From Lactobacillus kimbladii (GTDB taxonomy: Bacteria; Bacillota; Bacilli; Lactobacillales; Lactobacillaceae): a stretch of 64,000 bases of DNA. Where the stretch lies: positions 124,001 through 188,000 of the forward strand of contig NZ_SCMB01000004.1 of NCBI RefSeq assembly GCF_014323605.1, given 5' to 3'. The position numbers were made by a program, and so were the translations under genes. Of the stretch, positions 1 through 8,963 are shown piece by piece. Under the pieces are notes generated by a model, which had not been told where the DNA came from, did no database searches, and worked only from the letters and a program-made list of their open reading frames with translations. Within the stretch, counting starts at the first letter, position 1. Each line of letters opens with the position of its first letter.

Positions 1-193
1 TATGATTAAAGAAGCAATTGAAAATGAAAAATCTGATGATTCTGCAAAAATCACGAAGGGTCTGGAACAAATTAAAGATTTTACTGGCGTAACTGGGAAA
101 ATCACTGTAGATAAAGATCATAATCCTGAAAAACCAATTGCTGTAGAAGAATTAATTAATGGTAAAGTGGGTAAAACTTTTAAAATTGAATAA
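1..193 (+). CDS. Branched-chain amino acid ABC transporter substrate-binding protein, C-terminal fragment
   Basis: Only the last 64 or so codons are in the window; the gene begins upstream. The tail has the pattern seen at the end of Leu/Ile/Val-binding lipoproteins (LivJ type): a run on inducible helix residues, then FTGVTGKITVDKDHNPEKP, then a short hydrophobic strand. In the family this lobe helps bind branched-chain amino acids outside the membrane and hands them to an ABC permease. The permease genes are not visible here, and a strong terminator follows directly, so this would be the last gene of its transcript or stand alone. The ATG at base 2 is internal, not the start. Confidence 0.75.
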   Translation, partial: MIKEAIENEKSDDSAKITKGLEQIKDFTGVTGKITVDKDHNPEKPIAVEELINGKVGKTFKIE

Positions 194-211
194 GACTTAT
201 TTTTAGGTAAT

Positions 212-248
212 AAAAAGGTTAGCTTTGCTAGAAAAGCTAACCTTTTTG
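212..248. terminator. Bidirectional terminator
   Basis: AAAAAGGTTAGCTTT pairs with AAAGCTAACCTTTTT around a short loop, with A and T runs on both sides. It sits between two convergent genes and can serve both. Confidence 0.85.
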
Positions 249-266
249 ATTGTATTAATACTGATT

Positions 267-1121
267 TTACAATTTTTGTGCAACTACTGAAAAAGTCAAT
301 GGAATCTGTGGTGAATCAGCTGGAAGTACCCAACCTTCTTGGCTTTTATCATAGATTAGTGATGGCAAGGACTTCCAATCACTAATTTTATGCTCTCCTA
401 CGTTTTTAATGGTTAAACCAGCAGCAATTAATGAATTAATAATTTCTGCAAAATCATGAGCCCAATTATGGTTTGTCTGATGCTTTATTTTGCCATTAGA
501 GTTTGGTGTGTATGAAGCATCTGATTGATAAGTAATCTCAGTGCCGCTAAAGTAACCCAGCTTAATTTCTAACCCGGCATTATCGAGTGCAAATAACAAA
601 GGGTGATTGTCACGAATCATGAATATTCCACCAGGAGCAAGGAGTTGACCAATAGATTTTGCCCATGATTTTAATTCTGGCAGCCAAGTAATTGTACCTG
701 CGCTAGTCACAATTATGTCGAATTGTCCTAATTTTTCCGGCATAGCTTTTGCGGCATAGCGAGCGTCGCCTTCAACGTAGGTAATTGAAGTATTAGCCTC
801 TTGGGACAATTTGCGTGCATACTTTAATGCAGCAGGTGAAAAGTCCAGGCCGTAAACGTCTTTAGCTCCTAGGCGCGCCCAACTGAGCGTATCATCTCCA
901 ATATGGCATTGCAAATGAAGTAGTCGCTTATTTTCAACTGAATTATGAGTCAAAAATGGTCTGAGTACGTCTAAATCACGTTTAACAGTTGTAGTTATAG
1001 CATTTTTGTCTTTAGCAAACTGAGTAAGATCGCCATAACCACCATTTGCATGTACATCAGCGCGATCATTCCAGTTATTCAAGTTGTCAGCAACGTCAGA
1101 CATATCATTTTTTGATTTCAT
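267..1121 (-). CDS. Class I SAM-dependent methyltransferase
   Basis: A 284-residue protein with a Rossmann-type methyltransferase core. Motif I is atypical (LLHLQCHIGDDTLSWARLGA) followed by the acidic strand end VYGLDFSP, which would hold the SAM ribose, and FDIIVTSAGTITWLPEL as the motif IV region. The substrate cannot be told from sequence. The start at 1121 is chosen over one nine codons upstream because AGGAGA lies seven bases before it. It follows a histidine phosphatase by about 26 bases on the same strand and is probably co-transcribed with it. Confidence 0.8.
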   Translation of the reverse strand: MKSKNDMSDVADNLNNWNDRADVHANGGYGDLTQFAKDKNAITTTVKRDLDVLRPFLTHNSVENKRLLHLQCHIGDDTLSWARLGAKDVYGLDFSPAALKYARKLSQEANTSITYVEGDARYAAKAMPEKLGQFDIIVTSAGTITWLPELKSWAKSIGQLLAPGGIFMIRDNHPLLFALDNAGLEIKLGYFSGTEITYQSDASYTPNSNGKIKHQTNHNWAHDFAEIINSLIAAGLTIKNVGEHKISDWKSLPSLIYDKSQEGWVLPADSPQIPLTFSVVAQKL

Positions 1122-1147
1122 AAAATGTTCTCCTGTTAATTGAGGCA

Positions 1148-1792
1148 TCAGAGCTTTAATTTGTCATATGAAACAACTTTTTTCTCTTGCTCTGTCATAT
1201 TCATCACTGTAATTGAAGCATTACGAGGTCGTTCTTTAATATCAAAATCGCTGTAACGATCGGCAATACTATGGATGGTAAAACCATGAGTTACGAGCAA
1301 AATATTTTCAGCCCCATCTAATTGACCGATTAATTTAAATCCCTTATTTATTCTATCCCAATATTCTTTTGCATTCTCTGCATCGTGAAAAGGATCGGCT
1401 TCTTTAATCCAGTCCTTAACAGTGTCTAATGATTCATTTTTGAGCATTTCAGCATGGCTTTTATAACCGTGAGGACCACTGATCATTTGCCAAGCAGCAT
1501 CTGAATCCATACCCTCAAAATAGCCGTAAAAATGTTCACGGAAAAAGGGAGTTGCGATATGTTGAATTTCATCACGGTTAACATTGTGTTTAATGATGAT
1601 ATCACAAGTGTCGCTGGCTCTTTTCATATCACTTGATAATGCAATGTCAAAAGGCACATCTTTTAAAGCTTCACCAACTTGGTCAGCACCTGCTATTCCT
1701 TTTTCTGTTAGTGGCGTATCACACCAGCCTTGCATTTTGTTATAGCGGTTAATAAAAGTTTCACCGTGACGCACTATATATATTCTTTTCAT
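1148..1792 (-). CDS. Histidine phosphatase family protein (phosphoglycerate mutase-like)
   Basis: A 214-residue enzyme of the histidine phosphatase superfamily. The catalytic RHGET is at residues 8-12, with His9 expected to take the phosphate, and the second conserved histidine lies in LLVTHGFTIHSIA near the C-terminus. Members hydrolyse small phosphate esters or act as phosphoglycerate mutases; the lack of a clear dPGM signature favours a phosphatase. The ATG at 1792 has AGGAG four bases upstream, so a GTG four codons earlier is unlikely. It lies 24 bases after the metalloprotease gene. A second, frame-split member of the family is at 33791. Confidence 0.8.
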   Translation of the reverse strand: MKRIYIVRHGETFINRYNKMQGWCDTPLTEKGIAGADQVGEALKDVPFDIALSSDMKRASDTCDIIIKHNVNRDEIQHIATPFFREHFYGYFEGMDSDAAWQMISGPHGYKSHAEMLKNESLDTVKDWIKEADPFHDAENAKEYWDRINKGFKLIGQLDGAENILLVTHGFTIHSIADRYSDFDIKERPRNASITVMNMTEQEKKVVSYDKLKL

Positions 1793-1815
1793 TTTACTCC
1801 TCACAAATCTAATAT

Positions 1816-2484
1816 TTATTCCTTGTATAATTTTTGGACACGCTCAACATCGACCGGTTCAATTGGATACAAAGAACCGGTAGGATACATTACAGACACC
1901 CCATCATTATGTTTTAGTCCGATTGCATGTCCCAATTCATGTTCTACAGTATTTAAAATACGTTGGTAAGTATAACTATATGGTGAAAAATTTTGTAAAT
2001 AATAAATATTTAACCTGGTAACTGCGGAATACATGATTCTGGTTTTCACATAATAATGAAAAGTAGTATAACCCGCATAATTGGTATTGGGACTATAAAC
2101 CTGTTCAATTACGATATTAGCTTTTTTCTTGCTTTTGGCTTCGGTAAAAGTAAAGGCTTTGGTATCATTCCATGCATCAATTGCATCTTTAGTAGCTGAA
2201 ATTAATTCTTCATTATTATCAAGATCAATGTAAACAGTGGCTTTAGGCTTTTTCCAGTGCCAAGAAGAAGCTACAGCAGCTGTACGTTTTTTCTTGGCCT
2301 TCTTATTTTTCTTAGTTTTTTTTTTAGCTTTTTTTGCCTTTTTAGCAGTTTTCTTGGCATAAACAGTCTGAGAAGGCCAACTGAATACTGAATCATCAGT
2401 AATCGGAGCAATTGTACTTCCAATTGTAAAAATTACAACCAGCGCACATGCTAATTTTGATAAAAAATGACTAAATTTTTTCAT
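1816..2484 (-). CDS. Secreted matrixin-like zinc metalloprotease
   Basis: A 222-residue exported protein. Residues 1-43 look like a signal peptide (KK, hydrophobic core, VYAK). Residues 44-67 are almost pure Lys and Ala, which could bind cell-wall polymers by charge. The rest is a compact metalloprotease domain with HELGHAIGLKH at 182-192, giving the three zinc histidines and catalytic Glu183, and the Met-turn VMYPTG at 198-203. This HExxHxxGxxH plus Met-turn pattern defines metzincins, here closest to matrixins. Substrate unknown. It is the first gene of a likely three-gene minus-strand operon. Confidence 0.8.
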   Translation of the reverse strand: MKKFSHFLSKLACALVVIFTIGSTIAPITDDSVFSWPSQTVYAKKTAKKAKKAKKKTKKNKKAKKKRTAAVASSWHWKKPKATVYIDLDNNEELISATKDAIDAWNDTKAFTFTEAKSKKKANIVIEQVYSPNTNYAGYTTFHYYVKTRIMYSAVTRLNIYYLQNFSPYSYTYQRILNTVEHELGHAIGLKHNDGVSVMYPTGSLYPIEPVDVERVQKLYKE

Positions 2485-2646
2485 ACCTTAATCAACTCCA
2501 TTACCTTACATTATATAGGAAAAATAGTAAAAGTTTCATAATTTACTGACTTTAACACATAAAATTATAATCATTATCAGGAAATTTTTGCAGATTTCAC
2601 TGTTTAGCAAAAAACGAATCCAAGGTTTTAATATAAACCGATTTCA

Positions 2647-2655
2647 TGGTAAAAT
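2647..2655 (+). promoter_or_regulatory. Candidate extended -10 promoter of helD
   Basis: TGGTAAAAT gives a TG-N extended -10 about 33 bases before the helD start; no convincing -35 is visible. Confidence 0.35.
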
Positions 2656-2687
2656 AGAATGCAAGTTTTGAAAAATTAGGTGAGTTT

Positions 2688-4982
2688 ATGACAAAAGCGA
2701 TGGATGATAGAGAATTTGAGCAAAAGCATCTCGATAAGATTTTAAAAATGATACGGGCTAAAAAAGCCGAGTTGTCCTCGTCAATTAAGTCCGCTGAAGG
2801 AGAAGCCCAAGATCTTAATTCACACTTTTTTGATGATGTAAAATTAGATTATGACGGCTATTCAACATCTATGGAAACTGCTTTGTCTATTCACCAGCAA
2901 CAGCAGTTACTTGATGAACGTCAAAATGCTTGGCAACATGCCGCAAAGCAACTAAGCACGGTCCAAAAATTAGAGCAAAAGCCTTATTTTGCCAGAGTTG
3001 ATTTTAAAGAAACTAATGAAAAGCCGGAAACTATTTATATTGGTCTGGGTTCTTTTGCGGACAAAAATAATCATTTCTTGATTTATGATTGGCGTGCACC
3101 AATTTCATCAATTTATTATGATGGTAAGATTGGTAAGGTTTCTTACATGTCGCCTGAAGGTGAAATTACCGTTGATATGACCAAAAAACGGCAATTCATG
3201 ATTGAAAACGGCAAGATTATTAACATGTTTGACACCAATGAGTCTATTGGTGATCAGATGCTGCTGGAAGTTTTAGGTGAAAAATCCGGCACGCAAATGA
3301 AATCAATTGTGACGACTATTCAGCGTGAGCAGAATAAAATCATTAGAAATACCAGTGCTGACTTATTGTTTGTTCAAGGAGCGGCTGGTTCGGGTAAAAC
3401 CTCTGCAATATTACAGAGGATTGCTTATCTGCTATATCGCTATCGCGGCAACCTTACCAGTAGTGATGTCATCATGTTTAGCCCTAATCAATTGTTTAAT
3501 GATTATATCAAGAATGTTTTGCCTGAAATGGGTGAACAAAACATGGTGCAAATGACTTACTGGCAATTTGTAGCGAGACGATTGCCGGGAATGACCGTTG
3601 AAAATTTATTTGATCAATTTGAAGATAGTAAAGCTGATTCCGCAATTAGTCAATTTAAGGATTCAACAAATTTCTTTAATTTGTTGCACCATTATGCTAA
3701 ACACCTCAATAATCGCGGCGTAATTTTTAAGAATATTTACTTCCGTAATAAAAAGAAACCATTTTTTATGAAAGAAAAAATTAGTGAACTCTATTATTCA
3801 TTTAATTCCAATTATAATTTGAGTAATAGAATAGATGCTACGCGAGAAGGACTAATAAAGTCGCTCAATCGCAAGATTAACAGTGAAACTAAAAAAGCCT
3901 GGGTGTCTGATGCCATCCAAAATCTTAGTCAAGAGCAGCTAAATGCTTTATATGATCGTCCAGACCAAGAGTTTGAATCGGAGGAAAAAGAGGAAAAGTT
4001 CCTCAGCCGTAAAATTGTCGTGAAGGAACTTGATAAAGTTTTCCAGCAAATTAGACGGAATAATTTTATTAATATGCGTGCACAATATTTGAACTTTTTA
4101 CGTGCTGTTCCTAAAATGACTGATCTAAGTAAATGGCAAATTGAAGAAGTAGATTGGCAAAAGCACATCGAAGAAGTTAAGCAAAGTTTTATGAAGCATT
4201 ATATTCATATGAATGATGTTTCAGCATACTTGTACCTTTATGATCTGATCACAGGTCGTCATGTAGATTTTGAAATGCGTTACGCTTTTATTGACGAGAT
4301 TCAAGATTATACGCCGTTTCAGCTGTGCTATCTGAAATATAATTTTCCTCGGGCTAAATTCACGATGTTGGGTGATTTAAACCAAGCTATTTTTACCAAA
4401 GATGAAAGTAGAAGTCTGCTTAAGCAGATCAGTGGTTTATTTGATCCTGAAAAAACTGATGTCGTCCAATTAACCAAATCGTATCGTTCAACAAAACAAT
4501 TGACTGAATTTACCAAGCAAATCCTGCGGCAAGGTGAAAAAATTGAGGCATTTAACCGTCAGGGTCCTAAACCAGCTCTGTGGCAACGTTCTGATGATAC
4601 TACTACAATCAAGGTTTTGGAACAAATATTAGATGAAAATAATCAGGCTAACATGACAACTGCAATTATTACCAAGGACTTGGCTAGTGCCAAAATTGTG
4701 GCAGAAAAGCTTAAAGAAGACAAAGTGAAAGCAACGCTAATTGCTACTGCTAATCAGCGTTTAGTTGATGGCACATTGGTCATCCCGTCATATTTAGCTA
4801 AGGGTCTGGAATTTGATGCCGTTATTATGTGGGCTGCCTCAAAAGAAAATTATCATCGCATTGATGAAACGCAACTTGTATACACAATAACTTCTCGGGC
4901 GATGTACAAGCTTGATATTATTTATACTAACGAAAAGAGTCCACTTCTGGAAGTAGACCCGAAAACTTATATAGAAAAGTAG
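2688..4982 (+). CDS. helD: HelD-like UvrD-family helicase, RNA polymerase recycling factor
   Basis: A 764-residue superfamily 1 ATPase. The N-terminal 200 residues begin with a charged coiled region (KHLDKILKMIRAKKAEL), as in HelD, where that arm enters the RNA polymerase secondary channel. Walker A is GAAGSGKT at 231-238, the Walker B region is FIDEIQDYTP at about 534-543, and later motifs include LTKSYRST and ITSRAMYKL. In Bacillus, HelD removes stalled RNA polymerase from DNA by ATP hydrolysis. Length and the long insert between motifs fit HelD better than PcrA or UvrD. AGGTGAG precedes the ATG. The GNAT gene follows nine bases after the stop. Confidence 0.85.
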   Translation: MTKAMDDREFEQKHLDKILKMIRAKKAELSSSIKSAEGEAQDLNSHFFDDVKLDYDGYSTSMETALSIHQQQQLLDERQNAWQHAAKQLSTVQKLEQKPYFARVDFKETNEKPETIYIGLGSFADKNNHFLIYDWRAPISSIYYDGKIGKVSYMSPEGEITVDMTKKRQFMIENGKIINMFDTNESIGDQMLLEVLGEKSGTQMKSIVTTIQREQNKIIRNTSADLLFVQGAAGSGKTSAILQRIAYLLYRYRGNLTSSDVIMFSPNQLFNDYIKNVLPEMGEQNMVQMTYWQFVARRLPGMTVENLFDQFEDSKADSAISQFKDSTNFFNLLHHYAKHLNNRGVIFKNIYFRNKKKPFFMKEKISELYYSFNSNYNLSNRIDATREGLIKSLNRKINSETKKAWVSDAIQNLSQEQLNALYDRPDQEFESEEKEEKFLSRKIVVKELDKVFQQIRRNNFINMRAQYLNFLRAVPKMTDLSKWQIEEVDWQKHIEEVKQSFMKHYIHMNDVSAYLYLYDLITGRHVDFEMRYAFIDEIQDYTPFQLCYLKYNFPRAKFTMLGDLNQAIFTKDESRSLLKQISGLFDPEKTDVVQLTKSYRSTKQLTEFTKQILRQGEKIEAFNRQGPKPALWQRSDDTTTIKVLEQILDENNQANMTTAIITKDLASAKIVAEKLKEDKVKATLIATANQRLVDGTLVIPSYLAKGLEFDAVIMWAASKENYHRIDETQLVYTITSRAMYKLDIIYTNEKSPLLEVDPKTYIEK

Positions 4983-4991
4983 GAAGATTTT

Positions 4992-5441
4992 ATGACTGAC
5001 AGTGAAAAATTTACCTTCAGACGGGTTGCGCAAATGACAGGACGCGAAATGTTTTGTGTAGCTCGTTTACGAATAGATACGTTTGTAACCGAGCAGGAAA
5101 TAACAGTACCAGAGCTTGATGACCAAGATTTAGACTCAATTCAGGTTTATTTGCTTAATGCAGAAAAAACAAATGCACTGGCCGTTTGTCGTATTTTTCA
5201 AGAAAATGGTAAGTGGATGTTAGGCAGAGTAGCAGTAGCTGCAGCAGCCCGTGGGCAAAAATTAGGAACCAAAATGATGAAACAGGTTCATGAATACCTG
5301 CATAATCAGGGTGCTGACCGACTTTATTGTCATGCACAATGGCAGGCAAAACCGTTTTATGATTTTTTAGGCTATCACAATGAAGGTGAGCCATTTGTAG
5401 AGGCTGGCATTAAGCATGTTATGATGTATAAAGATTTATAA
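4992..5441 (+). CDS. GNAT family N-acetyltransferase
   Basis: A 149-residue single-domain GNAT protein resembling the ElaA-type group: VARLRIDTFVTEQEI at the start, the acetyl-CoA binding strand and loop LGRVAVAAAARGQKLGTKMM in the middle, and FYDFLGYHNEGEPF near the end. The acceptor is unknown. AGGAAG lies six bases upstream of the ATG, and the gene is only nine bases behind helD, so they likely share a transcript that ends at the hairpin after 5449. Confidence 0.8.
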   Translation: MTDSEKFTFRRVAQMTGREMFCVARLRIDTFVTEQEITVPELDDQDLDSIQVYLLNAEKTNALAVCRIFQENGKWMLGRVAVAAAARGQKLGTKMMKQVHEYLHNQGADRLYCHAQWQAKPFYDFLGYHNEGEPFVEAGIKHVMMYKDL

Positions 5442-5448
5442 AAATGAT

Positions 5449-5476
5449 AACTTGCACTATATTTGTGCAAGTTTTT
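5449..5476. terminator. Bidirectional terminator between convergent genes
   Basis: AACTTGCAC and GTGCAAGTT form a nine-pair stem followed by T5. It overlaps the stop codon of the minus-strand SGNH gene. Confidence 0.8.
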
Positions 5477-6029
5477 CTTTAATTGCCGTCACTACCAGAT
5501 TTATTAAAATTTGATTTCCGTCACTAGTGAGATGCTGCCCATCTTCCTGATAATACGAAGATAAATTTTCTAATGGGCAAAAATTGGCGATTAAGTTAAT
5601 AAAAGGGATATTATACTTGCGAGCACAATCTGCGGCAATTTGATTATATACTTTCATATCTTTAAGATTATAGTATTGCATGATGTCCTTGTTATTAGGA
5701 TCTTCATAAGATGGACCTGTGATAATCATTTTAGCAGCACCGATATTTTCAACCATGTAATCCAGGTTCTTAGCATAATCAGCGCTGTTAATGCCCCAAT
5801 CACTTGACATGTCGTTTGTACCGTATTCGAGCACTACTATGTCTGCATCTTGCGGAATTAAATTTAAGCGCTGCTTGCCTTCAGCAGTAGTGGCGCCGCT
5901 TAAAGATAAGTTTATAATTTGCGCATTTGCACCCAATTCTTTTTGCACGCCTGCAGTTATGACATTGGTGTCATGACCAGCATGGTAGCCATTAAATATA
6001 GAATCGCCAAATAGAATTATCTTTTTCAT
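5457..6029 (-). CDS. SGNH/GDSL-family hydrolase
   Basis: A 190-residue cytoplasmic-looking esterase with no signal peptide. Block I is LFGDSIFNGY with nucleophile Ser10; block III is VVLEYGTNDMSSDWG, giving the oxyanion Asn; block V is DGQHLTSDGNQ, giving catalytic Asp and His. The family deacylates many esters, including sugars and lipids, so the substrate is open. The gene stands alone, convergent with the GNAT gene and divergent from pantothenate kinase. Confidence 0.85.
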   Translation of the reverse strand: MKKIILFGDSIFNGYHAGHDTNVITAGVQKELGANAQIINLSLSGATTAEGKQRLNLIPQDADIVVLEYGTNDMSSDWGINSADYAKNLDYMVENIGAAKMIITGPSYEDPNNKDIMQYYNLKDMKVYNQIAADCARKYNIPFINLIANFCPLENLSSYYQEDGQHLTSDGNQILINLVVTAIKEKLAQI

Positions 6030-6123
6030 AGTTTTGCCTTTCTTTTTGATTAGAAGAATTAATTAGGAAACTTTATACTTTTATTTTACTATATTGATGA
6101 ACATAAGATTTAAGGACATTAGG

Positions 6124-7038
6124 ATGAAAAATTATTTACAATTTAACAGAGAAAAATGGCAGTCTTTTTCTGCCACTGAACCAGTTAAAATTACTAAAGA
6201 AGAACTGGCAAAGATAAAATCTTTAGGAGATATTATTAATTTAACTGACGTTAAAGAAGTTTACAGCAGTTTAATTAAGTATCTTTATTTGGTTTATCAG
6301 GAAAAACGGGCATTGCAGCAAAAGCAAAGCGAGTTTTTGCATCAGAAAATTGCTAGCGCACCTTTTATTATTGGTATTTCCGGTTCAGTTGCGGTGGGTA
6401 AATCTACCACTGCCAGACTTTTACAAGTATTGCTCAGCCGGACATATCCTGATTTGAAAGTGCACTTAATGACCACAGACGGTTTTATTTATTCTAACCA
6501 GGAATTGGAAAGACGCAATCTGACTGATCGTAAGGGCTTTCCTGAAAGCTATAATATGAAATTACTTACCGATTTTCTGCAAGATGTATTGAGTGGCAAA
6601 AAAGATATTGTTTATCCCCTTTATTCTCAAGAATTGAGTGATATTGTGCCTGGGGAATATGGCCATGTGTGTGAACCCGATATTTTAATTATTGAGGGCA
6701 TTAATACGTTGCAGCTGCCAACCAATGGCCAAATTGTGACGAGTGACTTTTTTGATTTTTCAATTTATATTGATGCTCCTGAGGACCTGATTGAAAAGTG
6801 GTTTATGCAGCGTTTTGTCAGGGTAATGGAACTAAATAAGAATAATCCGCATAATTTTTATTATGAGATGGCTAATGGCCCTAGGGATGAAGCCTTAAAG
6901 TTTGCAGAGGAAACTTGGCAAATGGTGAACTTGGTCAACTTGCGTGAATATATTGCTCCAACCAAGCAACGCGCCAATTTAATTTTGCATAAAACTGCAG
7001 GTCATGTTATCGATCAGATTTATCTTAAACAAATCTAA
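6124..7038 (+). CDS. coaA: Type I pantothenate kinase
   Basis: The first step of coenzyme A synthesis, phosphorylating pantothenate with ATP in the cytoplasm. The 304-residue protein matches the usual length. Walker A GSVAVGKST is at 87-95, followed by LMTTDGFIYSN, RKGFPESYN and YIDAPEDLIEKWFMQRF, all characteristic of bacterial type I enzymes. The start at 6124 is preferred over an ATG ten codons upstream because AAGGA lies seven bases before it and the family begins near MKNYLQFNREKW. Confidence 0.93.
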   Translation: MKNYLQFNREKWQSFSATEPVKITKEELAKIKSLGDIINLTDVKEVYSSLIKYLYLVYQEKRALQQKQSEFLHQKIASAPFIIGISGSVAVGKSTTARLLQVLLSRTYPDLKVHLMTTDGFIYSNQELERRNLTDRKGFPESYNMKLLTDFLQDVLSGKKDIVYPLYSQELSDIVPGEYGHVCEPDILIIEGINTLQLPTNGQIVTSDFFDFSIYIDAPEDLIEKWFMQRFVRVMELNKNNPHNFYYEMANGPRDEALKFAEETWQMVNLVNLREYIAPTKQRANLILHKTAGHVIDQIYLKQI

Positions 7039-7112
7039 TGTGTACCTTTTAAAAGAGTAACTTATAATAGGCTGTAAAAGTATGAAATAAAGAGTAAATA
7101 TAGGAGGAACAA

Positions 7113-8102
7113 ATGCTACTGTTAAACAGAAGTGATATTGAAAAATGTTATTCCTTAAAAGACTGCATTGCTGCAGTGGCCGATGCCTTTAAATATTTTT
7201 CTGCCGGTAAAGTAGATGTGCCTTTAAGAACTCAGATTCTTAAGCAAAATGGCAAAGATACCTTCTTGTGTATGCCGGCTTTTTGTGAAGATTATGATGC
7301 GGCATGTGTGAAAGTGTTGAACATGTTTCCCGAAAATATTAATCAAGGTTTGCCTTCAATTAATGCTCAGGTGTTAAATATTGATACCAAAACAGGAGTA
7401 GTTAATGCTATTTTGGATGGTAATTATGTTACCCAATTGCGTACTGGCTCTGCTTCTGGCGTGGCGTTGAAATATTTGGCAAAAAAGAATTGCAGAAAGG
7501 GTGCATTGATTGGCACGGGAGGGCAAGCTGCTACACAACTTGAAGCGATGCTGATCGTACGTAATCTAGATGAAGTGGCTGTCAGCGATCTTGATTTTGA
7601 ACGTGCCCAAAAGTTTGCTGCCAAAATGCAAGAACAACTAGCGCAATACCATACAAAAATTACTGCTGTTAAGACAGGCAATGAAGCCGTGAAGGATGCA
7701 GATGTGATTATTACGGTTACGCCGTCGACTAAACCAGTTTATGATGCTCAATTTATTAAAAAAGGCGCAACAATCTGCGGTGTTGGTGCTTACCAGCCAC
7801 AAATGGAAGAGACCCCGGCCGAGCTAGTCGCTAAAGCAAATAAAATTTACTTTGATTCTAAAGATGCTGTTTTAGCAGAATCTGGTGACATAATTATTCC
7901 TTTAAATAAGGGCATGGTTGCAAATACTAGTTTTACTGGCGAAATCGGTCAAGTAGTCAGTGGCGACTTAATTGGGCGTGAAAACGATGACGAAATAATT
8001 TTCTTTGAAACTGTTGGCATTGCAGCTCAAGACCTGATGGCAACGAAGTCTATTTATGATAAAGCCGCAAAGCAAAAAGTAGGCACACAAGTTAATATGT
8101 AA
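7113..8102 (+). CDS. Ornithine cyclodeaminase / mu-crystallin family protein
   Basis: A 329-residue NAD(P)-dependent enzyme. The N-terminal half carries the family's substrate loop (AGKVDVPLRTQI), then GNYVTQLRTGSASGVA; the nucleotide-binding turn is GALIGTGGQAATQLEAML, followed by VSDLDFERA. Family members include ornithine cyclodeaminase, alanine dehydrogenase and ketimine reductases, and this sequence does not settle which. AGGAGG lies just upstream of the ATG. No amino-acid catabolic operon surrounds it. Confidence 0.85.
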   Translation: MLLLNRSDIEKCYSLKDCIAAVADAFKYFSAGKVDVPLRTQILKQNGKDTFLCMPAFCEDYDAACVKVLNMFPENINQGLPSINAQVLNIDTKTGVVNAILDGNYVTQLRTGSASGVALKYLAKKNCRKGALIGTGGQAATQLEAMLIVRNLDEVAVSDLDFERAQKFAAKMQEQLAQYHTKITAVKTGNEAVKDADVIITVTPSTKPVYDAQFIKKGATICGVGAYQPQMEETPAELVAKANKIYFDSKDAVLAESGDIIIPLNKGMVANTSFTGEIGQVVSGDLIGRENDDEIIFFETVGIAAQDLMATKSIYDKAAKQKVGTQVNM

Positions 8103-8162
8103 TTTCACCATCAAACAACCCTGCGGTTTATATTAAAATCATAAATCACCGATTTAGTGGTG

Positions 8163-8189
8163 TTGATAAAGTCCAGACTTTGTTATACT
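8163..8189 (+). promoter_or_regulatory. Candidate promoter of the efp leader and efp
   Basis: TTGATA and TATACT separated by 15 bases, slightly short. Transcription would start at about 8196-8197. Confidence 0.4.
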
Positions 8190-8196
8190 AATCATT

Positions 8197-8259
8197 ATGA
8201 ATGAGATTTTTTTACTATTAATTAAAAAATTTGCTTTACCTCCAGCGTGGTTTTCTTAA
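8197..8259 (+). CDS. Possible 20-residue leader peptide with a Pro-Pro motif upstream of efp
   Basis: A 20-codon open frame beginning ATGAATGAG and ending in LPPAWFS, 41 bases ahead of efp. There is no Shine-Dalgarno sequence, but the promoter just upstream would put the transcript start at or next to this ATG, making it a leaderless frame. EF-P is the factor that relieves stalling at consecutive prolines, so a proline pair in its own leader is suggestive. It could equally be chance. Confidence 0.25.
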   Translation: MNEIFLLLIKKFALPPAWFS

Positions 8260-8300
8260 AATCAGTAATTAATTCAGAAAAAGATTTAAAGGAGTAAAAA

Positions 8301-8873
8301 ATGTTACAAGCAATTAACTTAAAAAAAGGTATGGTCTTTAGTCAAGATGGCAAACTAATTCGTGTTTTAAAGGCTAACCATCATAAGCCCGGAAAGGGCA
8401 ACACTGTTATGCAGATGGATTTGCGTAATGTTGAAAGTGGTGCTGTGGTTCATAAAACTATGCGTCCAACGGAAAAAGTAGATTTAGTCGAAATCACCAA
8501 AAAAAATGCGCAGTATCTTTATAATGAAGGTGATATTTATACGTTTATGGATACTGAAACTTATGAACAATATGAGGTTTCAGCAGAACAATTAGGTGAT
8601 GATAAACTTTATCTGATGCCTAATATTGAGGTTCAGTTGGAATTTGCTAATGACAGCAAGCTGCTTGGTGTGGAATTACCATCAACTGTCACAATGAAAG
8701 TAACCCATACTGAGCCAGGCATTAAAGGCGCAACTGTTACCGGTTCCGGCAAACCAGCTACTATGGAAACAGGTTTGGTAGTCCAAGTTCCCGACTTCAT
8801 TAAGGAAGGTGAAGAACTGGTTATCAATACGGCAGAGGGTGCCTATAAGTCAAGGGCCGAAGGAAGTAAATAA
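8301..8873 (+). CDS. efp: Translation elongation factor P
   Basis: A 190-residue EF-P with the three beta-barrel domains of the family. It binds between the P and E sites of the ribosome and speeds peptide bond formation at polyproline. The conserved tip loop is HHKPGKGNT with Lys32 at the position that is modified in many bacteria. The C-terminal domain has the signature GLVVQVPDFIKEGEELVINT. AAGGAG precedes the ATG. Single gene, closed by a strong terminator. Confidence 0.96.
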   Translation: MLQAINLKKGMVFSQDGKLIRVLKANHHKPGKGNTVMQMDLRNVESGAVVHKTMRPTEKVDLVEITKKNAQYLYNEGDIYTFMDTETYEQYEVSAEQLGDDKLYLMPNIEVQLEFANDSKLLGVELPSTVTMKVTHTEPGIKGATVTGSGKPATMETGLVVQVPDFIKEGEELVINTAEGAYKSRAEGSK

Positions 8874-8925
8874 TTACATATTTACTATAAGAATAATAAA
8901 AAGACGTAATTATAAAATGTATTGA

Positions 8926-8962
8926 GCCCCAAAAGTTGTCCAACTTTTGGGGCCTTTTTATT
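8926..8962 (+). terminator. Terminator downstream of efp
   Basis: GCCCCAAAAGTTG pairs with CAACTTTTGGGGC, loop TC, followed by T5. It lies against the end of the minus-strand regulator gene. Confidence 0.9.
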
Positions 8963-8963
8963 A

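Noticed and set aside
2275-2360. Repeated AAG/AAA triplets as a tandem repeat or CRISPR-like array
   Set aside because: It is the Lys-rich linker of the metalloprotease gene, with no regular repeat and spacer units.
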